A stretch of 64,000 nucleotides of DNA from Phytopseudomonas straminea (GCF_900112645.1 NZ_FOMO01000001.1:62001-126000), one strand, 5' to 3'; shown: positions 47,900 through 58,680, counted from the stretch's first letter. Notes: a model not told the origin generated them from the letters alone. Numbers and translations: made by a program.

Positions 47900-48406
47900 A
47901 TGCCAGTTCAAACGCTGATTCAGCCCTCGCCAAGGGCGCGAACGCAATCGGGCTTCACCCTGATCGAATTGATGATCGTGGTCACGCTGCTCGGTATCTT
48001 CGCGGCCATCGCCGTGCCGAGCTTCAACCAGTTCATTAATAAAAGCCGCACTCAGTCGTTCAACAACGACCTCGTTGCCCTGCTGCAGTACGCGCGCGCT
48101 GCAGCCGTTGAGCAACGCACCTTCATCCGGGTATGCCGTGGCGAAAAAGCCCTGACCGTGCAACGGGACTGCTCGGAAGGTGACCCGATTCGCGTGCTTG
48201 AAGTTCCCGACATGCTGTCGCTGACGGCATCAGCCAAAGAAGCCTTGTTTCGCTACAACGGCACGGGCACCGAGACCACCTGGATCACCTGCCTGGGTGA
48301 CGATGCCAGCAGTGGGTTCACCACCGAAGCTAAGGCCAGCGGCAGCATCCAGAGCTGGCCACGAGGCAAGAACGGACCGGAAAGCGATATGAAGGCCTGC
48401 AAGTGA
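47900..48406 (+). CDS. fimU: Minor pilin FimU
   Basis: A 168-residue GspH-type minor prepilin; the leader ends QSG before [24 protein letters not shown]. FimU joins the PilVWX priming complex to the major pilin. The globular part, RTQSFNNDLVALLQYARAAAVEQRTFIRVCR, matches GspH pseudopilins. About 100 bases separate it from fimT, room for its own promoter. The stop overlaps the pilV start (TGATG). Confidence 0.93.
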   Translation: MPVQTLIQPSPRARTQSGFTLIELMIVVTLLGIFAAIAVPSFNQFINKSRTQSFNNDLVALLQYARAAAVEQRTFIRVCRGEKALTVQRDCSEGDPIRVLEVPDMLSLTASAKEALFRYNGTGTETTWITCLGDDASSGFTTEAKASGSIQSWPRGKNGPESDMKACK

Positions 48407-48987
48407 TGCCAGAAATTTCGATGAATACAACACAGAAAGGCTTCAGCCTCATTGAGGTATTGGTCGCGCTGGTGCTCACCACCGTGGGCGTGCTGGGTAT
48501 GGTGGCTCTGCAAGGCCGCAGCGTGCAGTACGTACAGGACTCCGTGCAGCGCAATGTGGCGGTTGATCTGGCCAATGAGCTGGTCGAAATCATTCGCGCC
48601 AACCCCTCTGAGCTTTTTCAGAACTCTGCCCCAAAATCGCCGATAAACAGCGGTATCAAGACTCAGTCGATTTTCTTCAAGACCAAGGGCGGCACGTTCT
48701 CCAATACTGCTGACTGCGTAGCCACCGCCAGCAAACAGCCGGCCAGCGCGAAGGAGCAACGCGACTGTTGGATTGCCAGGGCAAAGAACTTGCTGCCCGG
48801 CGGCGCCGAGGTGTTCAACAGTGACACCCATGTGTGCCGCAGCAGCACGGTGGGCAACTGCGACGGCAAGGGTTCGGTGCTGGAGATCCGCATGGCCTGG
48901 CAGGTACGCGAAGGCAGCTGCCTTGACGCAGGCGACACCACCAACGACAGCCCCGTGTGTACCTATACCCTGCGAGTGCAACCATGA
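48406..48987 (+). CDS. pilV: Minor pilin PilV
   Basis: About 193 residues; the leader ends QKG before FSLIEVLVALVLTTVGVLGMVALQ, the PilV/GspI type of N-terminus. Cysteine-containing segments (ADCVATAS, QRDCWIAR, VCRSSTVGNC and SPVCTYTLRVQP) suggest disulfides. PilV is a core component of the pilus-tip priming complex. ATG at 48406 overlaps the fimU stop; an alternative ATG is at 48421. The stop overlaps pilW (ATGA). Confidence 0.92.
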   Translation: MPEISMNTTQKGFSLIEVLVALVLTTVGVLGMVALQGRSVQYVQDSVQRNVAVDLANELVEIIRANPSELFQNSAPKSPINSGIKTQSIFFKTKGGTFSNTADCVATASKQPASAKEQRDCWIARAKNLLPGGAEVFNSDTHVCRSSTVGNCDGKGSVLEIRMAWQVREGSCLDAGDTTNDSPVCTYTLRVQP

Positions 48988-49832
48988 CTGCCATTCGACG
49001 CCAGGCCGGCCTATCCCTTGTCGAGCTGATGATCGCCTTGGCGATCAGTGGTTTTCTGATCCTTGGCATCACTCAGGTTTACATCGACAACCAGCGCCAC
49101 TACCTCTTTCAGCAAAGCCAGAGCGGTAATCTGGACAGCGGCCGCTTTGCCAGCTTGCTGTTTGAACAGTACCTGAGCAAGGCAGGCTACCGGCGCGACC
49201 CTTCCATATTTCTGGAGACTGCGTTCCCGCGACGCCCAGCCGATACCGACTGCCTAGAGTTCAAGGAAGGTGCCACGATCACCGGAATTGCAACGGCCAA
49301 CACCACAGGTTTTTGTGTGCGTTACCAACCGCAGGCCAGCAAGGAACTGGACTGCCAGGGTGAGGCGAGCGAGCTGATCTACGACAAGGCCACTCCTGGC
49401 GTGGTGCCAGCAAACGAGCTGATGGTAGCCGCCTTCAAATTCGAACCCGGCACCGGTACCAATCTGGAACGGGGCCGCCTGCTGTGCAAAAGCCTCAACG
49501 CCAAGACTCCCCAATTTACCGAGCAGGTGACCGGCATTGCCGATATGCGCCTGGACTTTGGTGTAACAGCCGACACAGCCACTGCACAAGCCACGCAGTA
49601 CATGGCTCAAAGCGCCTGGACAGTCAGCGACAAACCAATTCGCAGCGTTCGTTACTCGCTGCTGCTGGCCAGTCGCCCTGGTCAGCGCGACAGCGACGAT
49701 GTGCCAGTGCTATTGAACAACTGGCTGAACCTGTCCCCAGCTGCGGTCAAGAAGCGCGTTCAAGACGGCGATAGTCGCCGCGTTTACCAGGTCGTCAGCA
49801 CCACCCGTACCATCAGGAATCTGATGCCATGA
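48984..49832 (+). CDS. pilW: Minor pilin PilW
   Basis: A 282-residue minor prepilin of the PilW/GspJ type. The leader MTAIRRQAG precedes LSLVELMIALAISGFLILGITQVYIDNQ with Glu5 present. The large globular domain contains RFASLLFEQYLSKAGYRRDP, a PilW family pattern. It overlaps pilV at the start and pilX at the end by four bases each, so the minor pilins are translationally coupled. Confidence 0.93.
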   Translation: MTAIRRQAGLSLVELMIALAISGFLILGITQVYIDNQRHYLFQQSQSGNLDSGRFASLLFEQYLSKAGYRRDPSIFLETAFPRRPADTDCLEFKEGATITGIATANTTGFCVRYQPQASKELDCQGEASELIYDKATPGVVPANELMVAAFKFEPGTGTNLERGRLLCKSLNAKTPQFTEQVTGIADMRLDFGVTADTATAQATQYMAQSAWTVSDKPIRSVRYSLLLASRPGQRDSDDVPVLLNNWLNLSPAAVKKRVQDGDSRRVYQVVSTTRTIRNLMP

Positions 49833-50440
49833 CATCCCTTGACTGCCGCAAGCAACAAACCGGTGCCGTGCTCTTCGTTGCACTGATCATGCTGCTCGTA
49901 CTGACCCTGCTGGCCGTGGGCAGCATGCGCAGCACCACACTGGAAAGCCGCATTACCGCCAACCGTGCCCACGATACGCAACTGCAAAACGCCGCCGATG
50001 CCGCACTGCGCGAGTCCGAGTTTCGCTATTACAACGCTGGCAATCTGCTGGAAAAGCTCGAACCCAATAATGCCAACTGCACAAACGACAACAAGATCAA
50101 GGCAAGCGGCCTCAATAAGCCCTGTCTGATTGGTTTCACCAACAACGCGACCCTGGTGAACTACATCAATGATCCGCGCAGCCAAACCGCGAATGTGGCA
50201 TGGCTCACGTACCGGGGCACCGACGCTGGCGACACCAGCACGATTGGGTTGAAAGATAACCAGAGCGCGCGCTTCAACAGCACCATGCTGACGTTCAATT
50301 GCGTCGAATACGGCGGTGTGCTTGAAGGCCAATGCACCTACTTTTATCTGAATAATGCTGAGGCAATCGACAGTGGCACCGCTTCATCTGTCTACCTGCA
50401 GTCTTCGCACGCCAACACCTATCTGGGCCTGAACAATTGA
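49829..50440 (+). CDS. pilX: Minor pilin PilX
   Basis: A 203-residue PilX_N-type protein: the leader ends QTG before AVLFVALIMLLVLTLLAVGSMRSTTLESR. The mature N-terminus has Ala1 and no Glu5, as in GspK-type tip pseudopilins; this fits a position at the very tip of the pilus. RITANRAHDTQLQNAADAALRESE is the conserved continuation. It overlaps pilW by four bases, and pilY1 follows within about ten bases. Confidence 0.92.
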   Translation: MTSLDCRKQQTGAVLFVALIMLLVLTLLAVGSMRSTTLESRITANRAHDTQLQNAADAALRESEFRYYNAGNLLEKLEPNNANCTNDNKIKASGLNKPCLIGFTNNATLVNYINDPRSQTANVAWLTYRGTDAGDTSTIGLKDNQSARFNSTMLTFNCVEYGGVLEGQCTYFYLNNAEAIDSGTASSVYLQSSHANTYLGLNN

Positions 50441-50448
50441 GAGCCGGC

Positions 50449-53400
50449 ATGATGAACACTTACAAACTGCTCCCTCACGCCAAGACGCTCGCTTATGCAT
50501 TGTTCGGCATCACGCTGCTGCATGGCGCCAACAGCTATGCCGCTGTGTCGCAAAGCCCGCTGAGTTTGACGGTTGGCGTGCCGCCGAACCTTATCTTTAC
50601 TCTGGATGATTCCGGCAGTATGCGGGAAGCCTTTACGCCGGAGTCTATCGATGGCGACCGGGATACCCGCAAGACACGGTCATCAAGCTACAACTCGATG
50701 TATTACGACCCAGCGGTCACCTACAAGATACCCAAGCGTTTCGATGCCAATGGCGTTGAGTCCGGCGCTTATACAACCAGTTTTACCAATGCGTACTACA
50801 ACGGCTTTCGTCAGGCCGGCACGGTTGACCTTTCAAGCCGGTATGCTGCCAGCTGGTGGTATAACCCGCTGGTAAACCAGTCGACCAGTTTTACGGGGAC
50901 AGATGCGGAATACAACAACCGTCAGTTTGCTGACAATCCCCTCTCCGACTTCCGTGTAGTAACCACCCTTAGCCTCAGCGGCAGCAATGCAACCAATATA
51001 AGCATCGCTGGGCTTACCGTCAGAGTACAAAGAAGCAGTGGCGGCACAGGATGTAGCGCGACCTACGACAATACGGCCGTCAGCTGTAGCCGCAGTGGCA
51101 CTACTTATACGGTGAGCCTCGCGCAGACCTTTGTCCCAGCTTATTACTACAGGTTCAACACCAACCTCTCCGGTTGTACAGGCAGTACGGTGGCGGCACG
51201 CCAGGCCAACGATGCCTGCTATGAGCTTACCTACGTCACCAATACTTCCGGCGTGGGCGGCACCGACGAGCGTCAGAATTTCGCGATCTGGTATTCGTTC
51301 TATCGCAACCGTGCATTGGCCACTATGTCTTCCGCACGCCTGGCCTTTTCCGAACTGTCGCCTAGCATTCGCTTTACCTGGCAGAGCCTGAATGCTTGTA
51401 CCACCCTCAATGGCACCAGTAGCGGCTGCGGTGGTGACAACCGCTTTCGCGAGTTCCAGCCGGCACAACGGGGGCGTTTTTTCTCCTGGCTCGACTCCAC
51501 GCCGTTTTTTAGTGGCACGCCCCTGCGTGAAGCACTTGGCCGGGCAGGCGAATTCCTCAAGACCGACACGGCATGGCACAAGACCCCCAATGGTACGGGC
51601 AACACAACGGCGAATACTTATGCGTGCCGGCCGAGCTACCACGTATTGATGACCGACGGGATCTGGAACGGTAACAACGGCTCACCGGGCAGCGATTTCC
51701 GACACGACAACCGTAACTTCAAATTACCGGACGGTACTGACTACCCGGGTAATCTGCGCCCCTACGCCGACACCACCAGTAACACCCTGGCCGACCTTGC
51801 GATGCACTACTGGGCAACCGATCTGCGCCCGACTCTGGACAACAAGCTGACGCCCTACACGCCTTTCAAGAGCGGCAATAGTACTCAGGATTACTGGAAC
51901 CCACGTAACGACCCCGCAAACTGGCAGCATATGGTGAACTTCACCATGGGCCTCGGCCTGACTCGCAGCCTCACTGCAACCGGCATCCAATGGCAAGGCA
52001 GCACGTTTGCAAGCGCCAGCGATGGTAATGGCTTTGCCAACCTCCAGAACAGCATCAACTGGCCGGCCGCTTCAGACAACAACGCCAACAATGTTTATGA
52101 CCTCTGGCACACCGCGATCAACTCGCGCGGCGAATTCTTCAGCGTCGACAGCCCGGACGCCATGGTTCAAGCCTTCAGTGACATCCTTTCGCGTATCGCG
52201 GACCGCACATCCACGGCCGCACGCCCAGCGATCAACTCTGGGCAGGTGGCAGACGATACTGTCACGAGCGTGTCCTATCAGAGTTCCTATTCCAGTGATG
52301 ACAACTGGTCAGGCGATCTGAAGCGCCTTGACAAGACCTGGAGCAATACAGCGCAGGCTTATGTAACCACCGAGCGCTGGAGCGCAAGCCGGCAGGTGCC
52401 CGCCTGGGATCAGCGCAACATTCTGATGGCCGGTGGCAGTGCGGCAAGCAATATGCAGGCGTTCAATGCAACTAACGCCGCTTCGGTGAGCTATGCGAAC
52501 ACTACGCTGACCACTTATCTGAATAGAAATCCGGAAACCGGAAGCACGGATTCGCGGGCCGCTAGCCGCATCGACTACCTCCGCGGCAGTCGTGCTGGCG
52601 AAGGTAGCACTTTCCGTACGCGCAGCAGCCTGCTCGGCGACTTCTACTCATCCTCGCCTGCCGTGGTCTCCCGTGCTCGCTATATCCCCAGCGTCGCCAA
52701 CCGCCTGGAGGGCAATACCGCCTACAGCGATTTCGTCACATCCATCGCCTCGCGCCCTGGGCGCATCTACATTGGTGGCAACGACGGCATGCTGCATGGC
52801 TTCGACACGGCCAATGGTGCGGAGCGGTTCGCTTTCATACCGTCCGCGGTTTTCCCCAAGCTTAACAAGCTGACCGGCAATAACTATGGCCACGAGTTCT
52901 ATGTAGACGGCTCCCCAGTAGTGGGCGACATCTACGACGGCGAGACAGGCCAGTGGCGAACCATCCTGGTGGGCACCCTCAAGGCAGGCGGTAAATCCAT
53001 CTTCGCCCTGGATGTCACTACACCGGGTAGTGAAAAACTGCTGTGGCAATTCGATGAAAACAGCATTACCGCCGCGGAGCGGGTGAAGATGGGTTACAGC
53101 TTCTCTGAGCCCACCATCGCACGCCTGCATACGGGCAAATGGGCAGTGGTATTCGGTAATGGCTATGAGGCAGCCGGCAACAGCAACGGCAAAGCCGCGC
53201 TGTTCATCCTCGATGCCATGCGCGGCACGCTGGTGCGCAGCCTGGAAGTCCAAGGCACCGATGGCGTAGCCAATGGCCTGTCCACACCGCGGCTTGCCGA
53301 CATCAATGGCGACGGCGTAGCCGACTACGCTTACGCTGGTGACCTGCAAGGCAACCTATGGCGCTTCGATCTGCTGCGCAGTGTTGCGAGCCGTGATGAA

Positions 53401-54228
53401 ACTGCGCCGTTTAGAGTCACCAATAACGTAGCGGCCTCTGAATTCAGGGTCGGTTACAGTGGTCGCCCGCTGTTCACCGCCACTGCCAGCGACAGCACAC
53501 CGGCCGATCAGCGTCAGGCCATCACCTCTGCACCCAGCCTGCTTCGCCACCCGACTGGCACAGGCCATCTGGTCGTGTTCGGTACCGGGCGTTTCTACGA
53601 TACCGGTGACAAGGAAGGCGACAAGAGCATGGCGCAAACCGTTTATGGCATCTGGGACAAACAGACCACTGCGGAAGCCGGGACCAACGCGACGGTAACC
53701 CGCAGTACCCTGCAGCAACAGACCCTGACGACTGGGCTGACCGGTACGGATGGAACCACGTCACGCGCGGTTCGCACGATCAGCGATAATCGCGTTCGCT
53801 GGCAGGCGGGAACTAATGCCAATGAAACGGCGCAGAACGGCTGGTATCTGAATCTGTTGAAAAGTGACGGTGAAATGGTTGTAGAACGAATGCTGCAACT
53901 GGGCAATACGTTGTTCTTCCAGTCGCTGGTACCCAACAGCGACCCATGTGGCGACGGCGCGAGCAACTGGACCTATGCCATAAACCCGTTCACCGGTGGC
54001 AAAACCGCCCACAACGCCTTTGATTACATAACAGCTGATAACGTTGGGGCATCAGGTATTTCGCAGCCCGGCGAAGGTGGCCTGACTACCGGATCAAATA
54101 ACGATGGATCTGGCGGGCCTCCCAAATTCGAGCTATGTACGGGGCAGATTTGCGTGGAAATTCATCCAGACCCCGCGAGTATCGGCCGCCAGAGCTGGCG
54201 CCGCGTAGATGAAACCGAACAGGAATAA
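50449..54228 (+). CDS. pilY1: Type IV pilus tip adhesin PilY1
   Basis: PilY1 is the large tip-associated adhesin and mechanosensor of the pilus. About 1259 residues: a signal peptide to about residue 31 (ANSYA before AVSQS), a von Willebrand A-like domain with the MIDAS motif DDSGSM at about 53-58, and a C-terminal quinoprotein-like beta-propeller containing a calcium site, [15 protein letters not shown], at about 951 (the site that in P. aeruginosa controls retraction). The start at 50449 (ATGATG) is preceded by GAGAG; a TTG at 50437 is less likely. The stretch is AT-richer than the flanking genome. pilE follows after five bases; no pilY2 gene lies between. Confidence 0.94.
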   Translation: MMNTYKLLPHAKTLAYALFGITLLHGANSYAAVSQSPLSLTVGVPPNLIFTLDDSGSMREAFTPESIDGDRDTRKTRSSSYNSMYYDPAVTYKIPKRFDANGVESGAYTTSFTNAYYNGFRQAGTVDLSSRYAASWWYNPLVNQSTSFTGTDAEYNNRQFADNPLSDFRVVTTLSLSGSNATNISIAGLTVRVQRSSGGTGCSATYDNTAVSCSRSGTTYTVSLAQTFVPAYYYRFNTNLSGCTGSTVAARQANDACYELTYVTNTSGVGGTDERQNFAIWYSFYRNRALATMSSARLAFSELSPSIRFTWQSLNACTTLNGTSSGCGGDNRFREFQPAQRGRFFSWLDSTPFFSGTPLREALGRAGEFLKTDTAWHKTPNGTGNTTANTYACRPSYHVLMTDGIWNGNNGSPGSDFRHDNRNFKLPDGTDYPGNLRPYADTTSNTLADLAMHYWATDLRPTLDNKLTPYTPFKSGNSTQDYWNPRNDPANWQHMVNFTMGLGLTRSLTATGIQWQGSTFASASDGNGFANLQNSINWPAASDNNANNVYDLWHTAINSRGEFFSVDSPDAMVQAFSDILSRIADRTSTAARPAINSGQVADDTVTSVSYQSSYSSDDNWSGDLKRLDKTWSNTAQAYVTTERWSASRQVPAWDQRNILMAGGSAASNMQAFNATNAASVSYANTTLTTYLNRNPETGSTDSRAASRIDYLRGSRAGEGSTFRTRSSLLGDFYSSSPAVVSRARYIPSVANRLEGNTAYSDFVTSIASRPGRIYIGGNDGMLHGFDTANGAERFAFIPSAVFPKLNKLTGNNYGHEFYVDGSPVVGDIYDGETGQWRTILVGTLKAGGKSIFALDVTTPGSEKLLWQFDENSITAAERVKMGYSFSEPTIARLHTGKWAVVFGNGYEAAGNSNGKAALFILDAMRGTLVRSLEVQGTDGVANGLSTPRLADINGDGVADYAYAGDLQGNLWRFDLLRSVASRDETAPFRVTNNVAASEFRVGYSGRPLFTATASDSTPADQRQAITSAPSLLRHPTGTGHLVVFGTGRFYDTGDKEGDKSMAQTVYGIWDKQTTAEAGTNATVTRSTLQQQTLTTGLTGTDGTTSRAVRTISDNRVRWQAGTNANETAQNGWYLNLLKSDGEMVVERMLQLGNTLFFQSLVPNSDPCGDGASNWTYAINPFTGGKTAHNAFDYITADNVGASGISQPGEGGLTTGSNNDGSGGPPKFELCTGQICVEIHPDPASIGRQSWRRVDETEQE

Positions 54229-54233
54229 CGACC

Positions 54234-54677
54234 ATGAATTACGCGGGCGGATACAGAGGTATGAGCCAGAAAGGCTTTACGCTGATCGAAATGATGATCG
54301 TGGTGGCGATAATCGGCATTCTCGCCGCTATCGCCTACCCGAGTTACGACGAGTATGTGAAGCGTGGCAATCGCACCGAAGGGCAGGCACTACTCAGCGA
54401 TGCAGCAGCCAGACAGGAGCGCTACTTCAGCCAGAACAACACCTACATCACCAAGGAGGCCGATATCGGCAAACTTGGCATTAACTTGGGAAGCGGCAAT
54501 AAATCGGCCACTGGCAAATACGTCTTCTCTGTCAGCAAAGTGGACAAGGACGGGGGTTATACCCTGACGGCCACGCAGCAATTCGGTGACAGCAAGTGCG
54601 GTAATCTGACATTAACCGCCACGGGCACACGGGGAGCTACTGCCAGCGGCGCAAATGCCACGGATTGCTGGCGATAA
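54234..54677 (+). CDS. pilE: Minor pilin PilE
   Basis: A 147-residue prepilin whose leader ends QKG before [51 protein letters not shown], the PilE-type sequence. A C-terminal Cys pair (SKCGNL and DCWR) closes the disulfide loop. In P. aeruginosa PilE connects the tip complex to the major pilin. The ATG at 54234 has AGGA upstream; an internal ATG at 54261 preceded by AGAGG would give a shorter leader. It is the last gene of the operon, followed by a terminator. Confidence 0.93.
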   Translation: MNYAGGYRGMSQKGFTLIEMMIVVAIIGILAAIAYPSYDEYVKRGNRTEGQALLSDAAARQERYFSQNNTYITKEADIGKLGINLGSGNKSATGKYVFSVSKVDKDGGYTLTATQQFGDSKCGNLTLTATGTRGATASGANATDCWR

Positions 54678-54690
54678 CACCAGCACTGCT

Positions 54691-54716
54691 ACGGGCGCTG
54701 CAAACAGCGCCCGTTT
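54691..54716 (+). terminator. Terminator of the minor pilin operon
   Basis: ACGGGCGCTG / CAGCGCCCGT stem with loop CAAA and a short T run (TTTC), 14 bases after the pilE stop. Confidence 0.85.
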
Positions 54717-54861
54717 CACCAGCATCAGGGCATCTGCCCACCTGATACCGCCTCAGTCATCACACCTCTGCTCACTACTGCTACTATCACCGCCTGTCAT
54801 TCGATGCGACCAAATCGCCAGCATTGCGGTCGTACACCGATAACGAAACAACAACGGACCG

Positions 54862-55608
54862 ATGATGCAGGACAACCCGATTTGGTCGCTTCCCCCGCGT
54901 AAGCAGCGCAGCCGCTTGGCTGAAGACCTGGTTGCGAAGATTTCCCAGCACATGCGTGACGGCACCCTGAAGCGCGGCGAGAAGCTGCCGGCGGAGCTGG
55001 ATATCATGCGCGCCGAAGGGGTCAGCCGTACCGTGGTACGTGATGCGTTGTCGCGCCTGCAGGTGGCGGGCCTGGTGGAAACGCGTCGTGGCGTGGGTAC
55101 GTTCGTGTGCGACATGCCGGCGGCGCCGGAGCTCAAGCTTGGCCCGGCGACCATCAGTACCGCCAAGGACGTGCTGGAGCTGCTGGAGCTGCGCATGAGC
55201 CTGGAGGTGGCGGCAGTCGGCCTGGCGGCGCAGCGGCGCACGCCCGAGTCGCTGCAGGAGATTCGCGTGGCGCTGGATGCCATCCAGCAAGGCGCCGTGC
55301 AGCTGCCGGCAGGCCTGCCGATCAGTGCGGACTTCCAGTTCCATATCAAGATCGCCAAGGCGGCCGACAACCCGCACCTGCTCGATATCATGAAGCACTT
55401 GGGCGCCAAGCAGATTCCGCGCAACAAGTTCAACTCGGCCTACAAGGCCCACGAGGACGGCGAGGCCTACAAGGAAAACCTCAGCCTCGAACACGAGATG
55501 ATCTACGACTCCATCGCCCGCGGCGACGTCGACTGCGCCCGGGCGGCCATGCAGTTGCACCTGATCAACAGCCGAGAGCGCCTGCTCAAGGCCCAGCGCC
55601 GCGCTTAA
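54862..55608 (+). CDS. GntR-family (FadR-type) transcriptional regulator
   Basis: A 248-residue repressor-type protein. The N-terminal winged HTH reads LAEDLVAKISQHMRDGTLKRGEKLPAELDIMRAEGVSRTVVRDALSRLQVAGLVETRRGVGTFV; an FCD ligand-binding domain (about 95-240) follows, with FQFHIKIAKAADNPHLLDIM and H-rich metal-site residues typical of regulators of organic and sugar acid metabolism. It faces the porin/ABC transporter operon with about 490 bases between their ends (convergent), so it may regulate that locus; this is inference from proximity. Confidence 0.9.
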   Translation: MMQDNPIWSLPPRKQRSRLAEDLVAKISQHMRDGTLKRGEKLPAELDIMRAEGVSRTVVRDALSRLQVAGLVETRRGVGTFVCDMPAAPELKLGPATISTAKDVLELLELRMSLEVAAVGLAAQRRTPESLQEIRVALDAIQQGAVQLPAGLPISADFQFHIKIAKAADNPHLLDIMKHLGAKQIPRNKFNSAYKAHEDGEAYKENLSLEHEMIYDSIARGDVDCARAAMQLHLINSRERLLKAQRRA

Positions 55609-55829
55609 GCAGACGCATAGCGAGTCACCTTTCTGCAGAATAAATCGCACCCCAAGCGCTCGTAATGCTGAATGGCCGCTATCGCTACGCGCCGGGGCGG
55701 CGCTCTTGCGGATCCGGGCTGGTGTGTGCAATTCGGTGCGGTGCATGCAAATTCGGTGGGAGCCCCGGGGCGAATGGTGAGGCCGGTACCGAATCACCCA
55801 ATGCCACCTGACATAGCCATAAACACCAA

Positions 55830-55862
55830 CGCCGGGGCTATAGCCAAGCCCCGGCGCTTATT
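55830..55862. terminator. Terminator between the GntR gene and the porin operon
   Basis: CGCCGGGGCT pairs with AGCCCCGGCG around a seven-base loop and is followed by CTTATTT on the plus strand. It lies about 220 bases beyond the regulator stop. Confidence 0.65.
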
Positions 55863-55956
55863 TGCGGTGGTCAGTTTCTTCTCAGAGGCTGTTGACGATC
55901 TTCTCAGACAACATGCAAGAGGCTGCTACAAGGCAAAAGCAGACATCGTTGCTTCA

Positions 55957-56024
55957 CCTGTGGGAACGGGCGGGGGCGCCCAGTCCATGCCCGTGATTTT
56001 TCGCAGGCATGGCCCGCTCCCACA
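55957..56024. repeat. Dispersed palindromic element, family B, copy 3 (interrupted)
   Basis: CCTGTGGGAACGGGC and the inverse arm GGCCCGCTCCCACA enclose ATGCCCGTGATTTTTCGCAG; relative to the other copies about 14 extra bases (CGGGGGCGCCCAGT) interrupt the left arm. The rest of the 55609-56101 gap holds no gene I can support. Confidence 0.75.
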
Positions 56025-56101
56025 AATACCCCGCCGATGTCCGCTCCCGCCACTCAGCTGCCAAAATCGACGAACCTGAGCTCAAGACCTTGAACAGGTT
56101 C

Positions 56102-56836
56102 TTACATGAAGTTGTACTGCACCCCGATGCGCCAGCGCAGTTGACGGTCGTCATCGGTCGCACTGACCTTGATATCGCCAATCTCGAAGAACGGCGCCCA
56201 GGATTTGTCCCATTTGTACTTCACGACCAGGTTTTGCTCGTAGTCGCTCTTCTTGTTGTCGTAGCGGATGTAGTCGGTCTTGAAGTGGATGTACTGGTAC
56301 TCGTACGACAGCCTGCCCGCTGGCGTATAGCCCAACCAGCCCTCGTAACGCTGGGTGTTGCGGTTGTCGGAGCCGCGGTCCGGCACCTCCTCGTCGATGC
56401 GGTCGCGGTTCAGTTTCAGGGCATCGAAGCGGTAGCGGGCGGCGACGTAGAACTGGTCGCTCAGCCTGTGGGTATAGCGCACGCCGAACTTGTAGGTGGT
56501 GCCGTTCTCGTTGCTGTCCAGCTGAATGGCCGGCTGCCAGGTCGATACCGCATTGGGCTTGTACTGATAGCTGGTAGTCAGCTCGTGGCCGCTCGACACC
56601 GTGTTGTCGAAGGCGACGTCCTTGCGATCACCGGCGGTACGGTACTTGAGCTCGCCCTCGAAGCCCCAGCCATTGTCCATGCGATAGGACAGCTTGATCC
56701 GGTCGGCGTGCATGCGGTCGTCGTCCAGATACTGGTGGCGGTAGTTGATCGAGGCGCTGTCGGCCCAGGCGCTACCGACGGCGGCGCTGGAAAGCAGGCA
56801 GGCGAGCAGACGCAGCGTGAGTGTTTTCTTGTTCAT
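56102..56836 (-). CDS. KdgM-like oligosaccharide porin
   Basis: A 244-residue outer-membrane protein: signal peptide MNKKTLTLRLLACLLSSAAVGSAWA, then a small 12-strand-type barrel with alternating aromatic strands (SINYRHQYLDDDRMHADRIKLSYRM, KFGVRYTHRLSDQFYVAARYRFDALKLNRD) and the end QLRWRIGVQYNFM. This is the pattern of KdgM/NanC porins, which pass acidic oligosaccharides such as oligogalacturonates or sialic acid. The lining-type Arg/Lys residues support an anionic substrate. The ATG at 56836 has AAGGT upstream. It is the last gene of the ABC transporter operon (230 bases after the ATPase). Confidence 0.82.
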   Translation of the reverse strand: MNKKTLTLRLLACLLSSAAVGSAWADSASINYRHQYLDDDRMHADRIKLSYRMDNGWGFEGELKYRTAGDRKDVAFDNTVSSGHELTTSYQYKPNAVSTWQPAIQLDSNENGTTYKFGVRYTHRLSDQFYVAARYRFDALKLNRDRIDEEVPDRGSDNRNTQRYEGWLGYTPAGRLSYEYQYIHFKTDYIRYDNKKSDYEQNLVVKYKWDKSWAPFFEIGDIKVSATDDDRQLRWRIGVQYNFM

Positions 56837-57066
56837 CGTGGTGACCTTCTTATTGTTTTCTATGGGTTGAATTTCGTGTTGCCTGGTTTCGGGCAAAGCG
56901 CCGCCCTGCAGCGCTGTGTCCGCATGTCTGGAATCACGGGGTGGGTAACGCGCAGGCGAGCCCGTGCCGCGGGCCTCGAGGCCCGTGTCGAAAAGTCAGC
57001 AGGGAGTTCGCGCTAACGCGTGGGTCGCCTCAGCCGCCGCTTGGCAGCCGAGGCGCCGTCAGGCCA

Positions 57067-57831
57067 TCAGGGGGGTGCGACGGCACCGATGTCGCGGCTG
57101 GCATCGACCAGCAACTGGGTGTAGGCATGCTCGGCGCGGTTCTGCGCCAGCAGCGCGGTGTCGAGGGTTTCGACGATGCGCCCGTGCTGCATGACCGCCA
57201 CGCGGTCACAGAGATGGGCGACCACGCCCAGGTCATGGGTGACCATCAGGTAGGTCAGGCCTTCCTGCTCACGCAGGTCGGAGAGCAGGTTGAGAATCTC
57301 CGCCTGCACGGACACGTCCAGCGCCGAGGTCGGCTCGTCGAGCAGCAGCACGCGCGGCTCGAGAATCAAGGCGCGGGCGATGGCCACGCGCTGGCGCTGC
57401 CCACCGGACAACTGGTGCGGGTAGCGATAGCGGAAGCTGTCATTCAGGCCGACCCTGTTGAGGATCGCGGTGACCCGATCGCCGCGGTTGCCGATGCCAT
57501 GCACGGCGAGTGGTTCGCTGAGCGCCGAGTCGATGGTGTGCCGCGGGTGCAGCGAGCCGTAGGGGTCCTGGAAGACCATCTGCACCTGACGGAAATGCGC
57601 CAGGTCGAGCTTGTGGCGCAAACCGCGCCCGGCGATGCTCAGCTGCCCTTCCCAGTGCCGGTACTGCCCGGCCAGGCAACGCAGCACCGTGGTCTTGCCC
57701 GAGCCGGACTCGCCGACCAGGCCGAACGACTCGCCCTCCTCGACGCGCAGGGCAACGTCGTAGAGCACCTGACTGCGCGCCGCGCTGTCACCGAAACTGA
57801 GGTTGAGTGAATCCACTTCGATCATGGCCAT
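57067..57831 (-). CDS. Dipeptide/oligopeptide-type ABC transporter ATPase (DppF-like)
   Basis: A 254-residue ATPase with Walker A GESGSGKTTVLRCLAG at about 39-54, the Q-loop region QMVFQDPYGSLHPRHTI, signature LSGGQRQRVAIARAL and Walker [21 protein letters not shown], the DppF/OppF pattern. The C-terminus lacks the long DppF tail, ending DIGAVAPP. It is encoded nine bases after the DppD-like gene and powers the same importer. Confidence 0.92.
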   Translation of the reverse strand: MAMIEVDSLNLSFGDSAARSQVLYDVALRVEEGESFGLVGESGSGKTTVLRCLAGQYRHWEGQLSIAGRGLRHKLDLAHFRQVQMVFQDPYGSLHPRHTIDSALSEPLAVHGIGNRGDRVTAILNRVGLNDSFRYRYPHQLSGGQRQRVAIARALILEPRVLLLDEPTSALDVSVQAEILNLLSDLREQEGLTYLMVTHDLGVVAHLCDRVAVMQHGRIVETLDTALLAQNRAEHAYTQLLVDASRDIGAVAPP

Positions 57832-57840
57832 GGGGGGGCC

Positions 57841-58680
57841 TCAATGAGTCAGCCAGAGGGGATCGCGCTGCAGGTTGGGCAGACGCGGACGGGGGCGATC
57901 GATGCTCGGCAATGCGGCCAGCAGGCCCTGGGTGTAGGGATGCCTGGCGTTGTCCAGCTCGGCGGCGTCCAGTGCCTCGACCACACGGCCGGCGTACATC
58001 ACCAGCACGCGGTCGCAGAAACTGCGCACCATGTTGAGGTCGTGGCTGATCAGGATCAGCCCCAGGTCACGCTGGCTGACCAGCTCGTCGAGCACACTGA
58101 GCACCTGGCGACGCACCGAGACGTCGAGTGCCGAGGTCGGCTCGTCGGCGACGATGATGTCGGGGTCGGTAATCACCATCATGGCGATCATGATGCGCTG
58201 CGCCATGCCGCCCGACACCTCGTGCGGGTAGAGCCCGTACACCCGTTGCGGATCACGGATGTGCACCTTGTCGAGCATGTCCAGCACCCGCTCGCGGGCG
58301 TCGGCCTTGCTGGCGCGGTGGTGCGCCAGGTAGGCCTCGGCGATCTGCTCGCCGACGCGTACCACCGGGTTCAGCGAGTACTTGGGGTCCTGCATGATCA
58401 TCGAGATGCGCTTGCCACGAATTGCCTGCACCTGTTTCTCGCTGGCGGTCAGCAGGTCGACGTCGCCCAGGGTCATGGCCTTGGCGGTGATCCGCGCACT
58501 GGCCGGGTGCAGACGCAGCAGGCTGCGGCCCACGGTGGATTTGCCCGAGCCGGATTCGCCGACGATGGCCAGCTTCTCGCGGCCCAGGCTGAAGGAGACA
58601 TTGCGCACTGCATCGACCTCCTTGCGGCCACTGGTGAAGCGCACGCAGAGATCCTGCACGTCGAGTTTGATCGCAGACAT
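57841..58680 (-). CDS. Dipeptide/oligopeptide-type ABC transporter ATPase (DppD-like)
   Basis: A 279-residue ATPase. Walker A is [17 protein letters not shown], signature [14 protein letters not shown] and Walker [25 protein letters not shown], with a C-terminal extension ([27 protein letters not shown]) of the DppD/OppD type that often binds an iron-sulfur cluster, although the usual Cys cluster is not visible here. GGAGG precedes the ATG. It pairs with the DppF-like ATPase. Confidence 0.92.
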   Translation of the reverse strand: MSAIKLDVQDLCVRFTSGRKEVDAVRNVSFSLGREKLAIVGESGSGKSTVGRSLLRLHPASARITAKAMTLGDVDLLTASEKQVQAIRGKRISMIMQDPKYSLNPVVRVGEQIAEAYLAHHRASKADARERVLDMLDKVHIRDPQRVYGLYPHEVSGGMAQRIMIAMMVITDPDIIVADEPTSALDVSVRRQVLSVLDELVSQRDLGLILISHDLNMVRSFCDRVLVMYAGRVVEALDAAELDNARHPYTQGLLAALPSIDRPRPRLPNLQRDPLWLTH

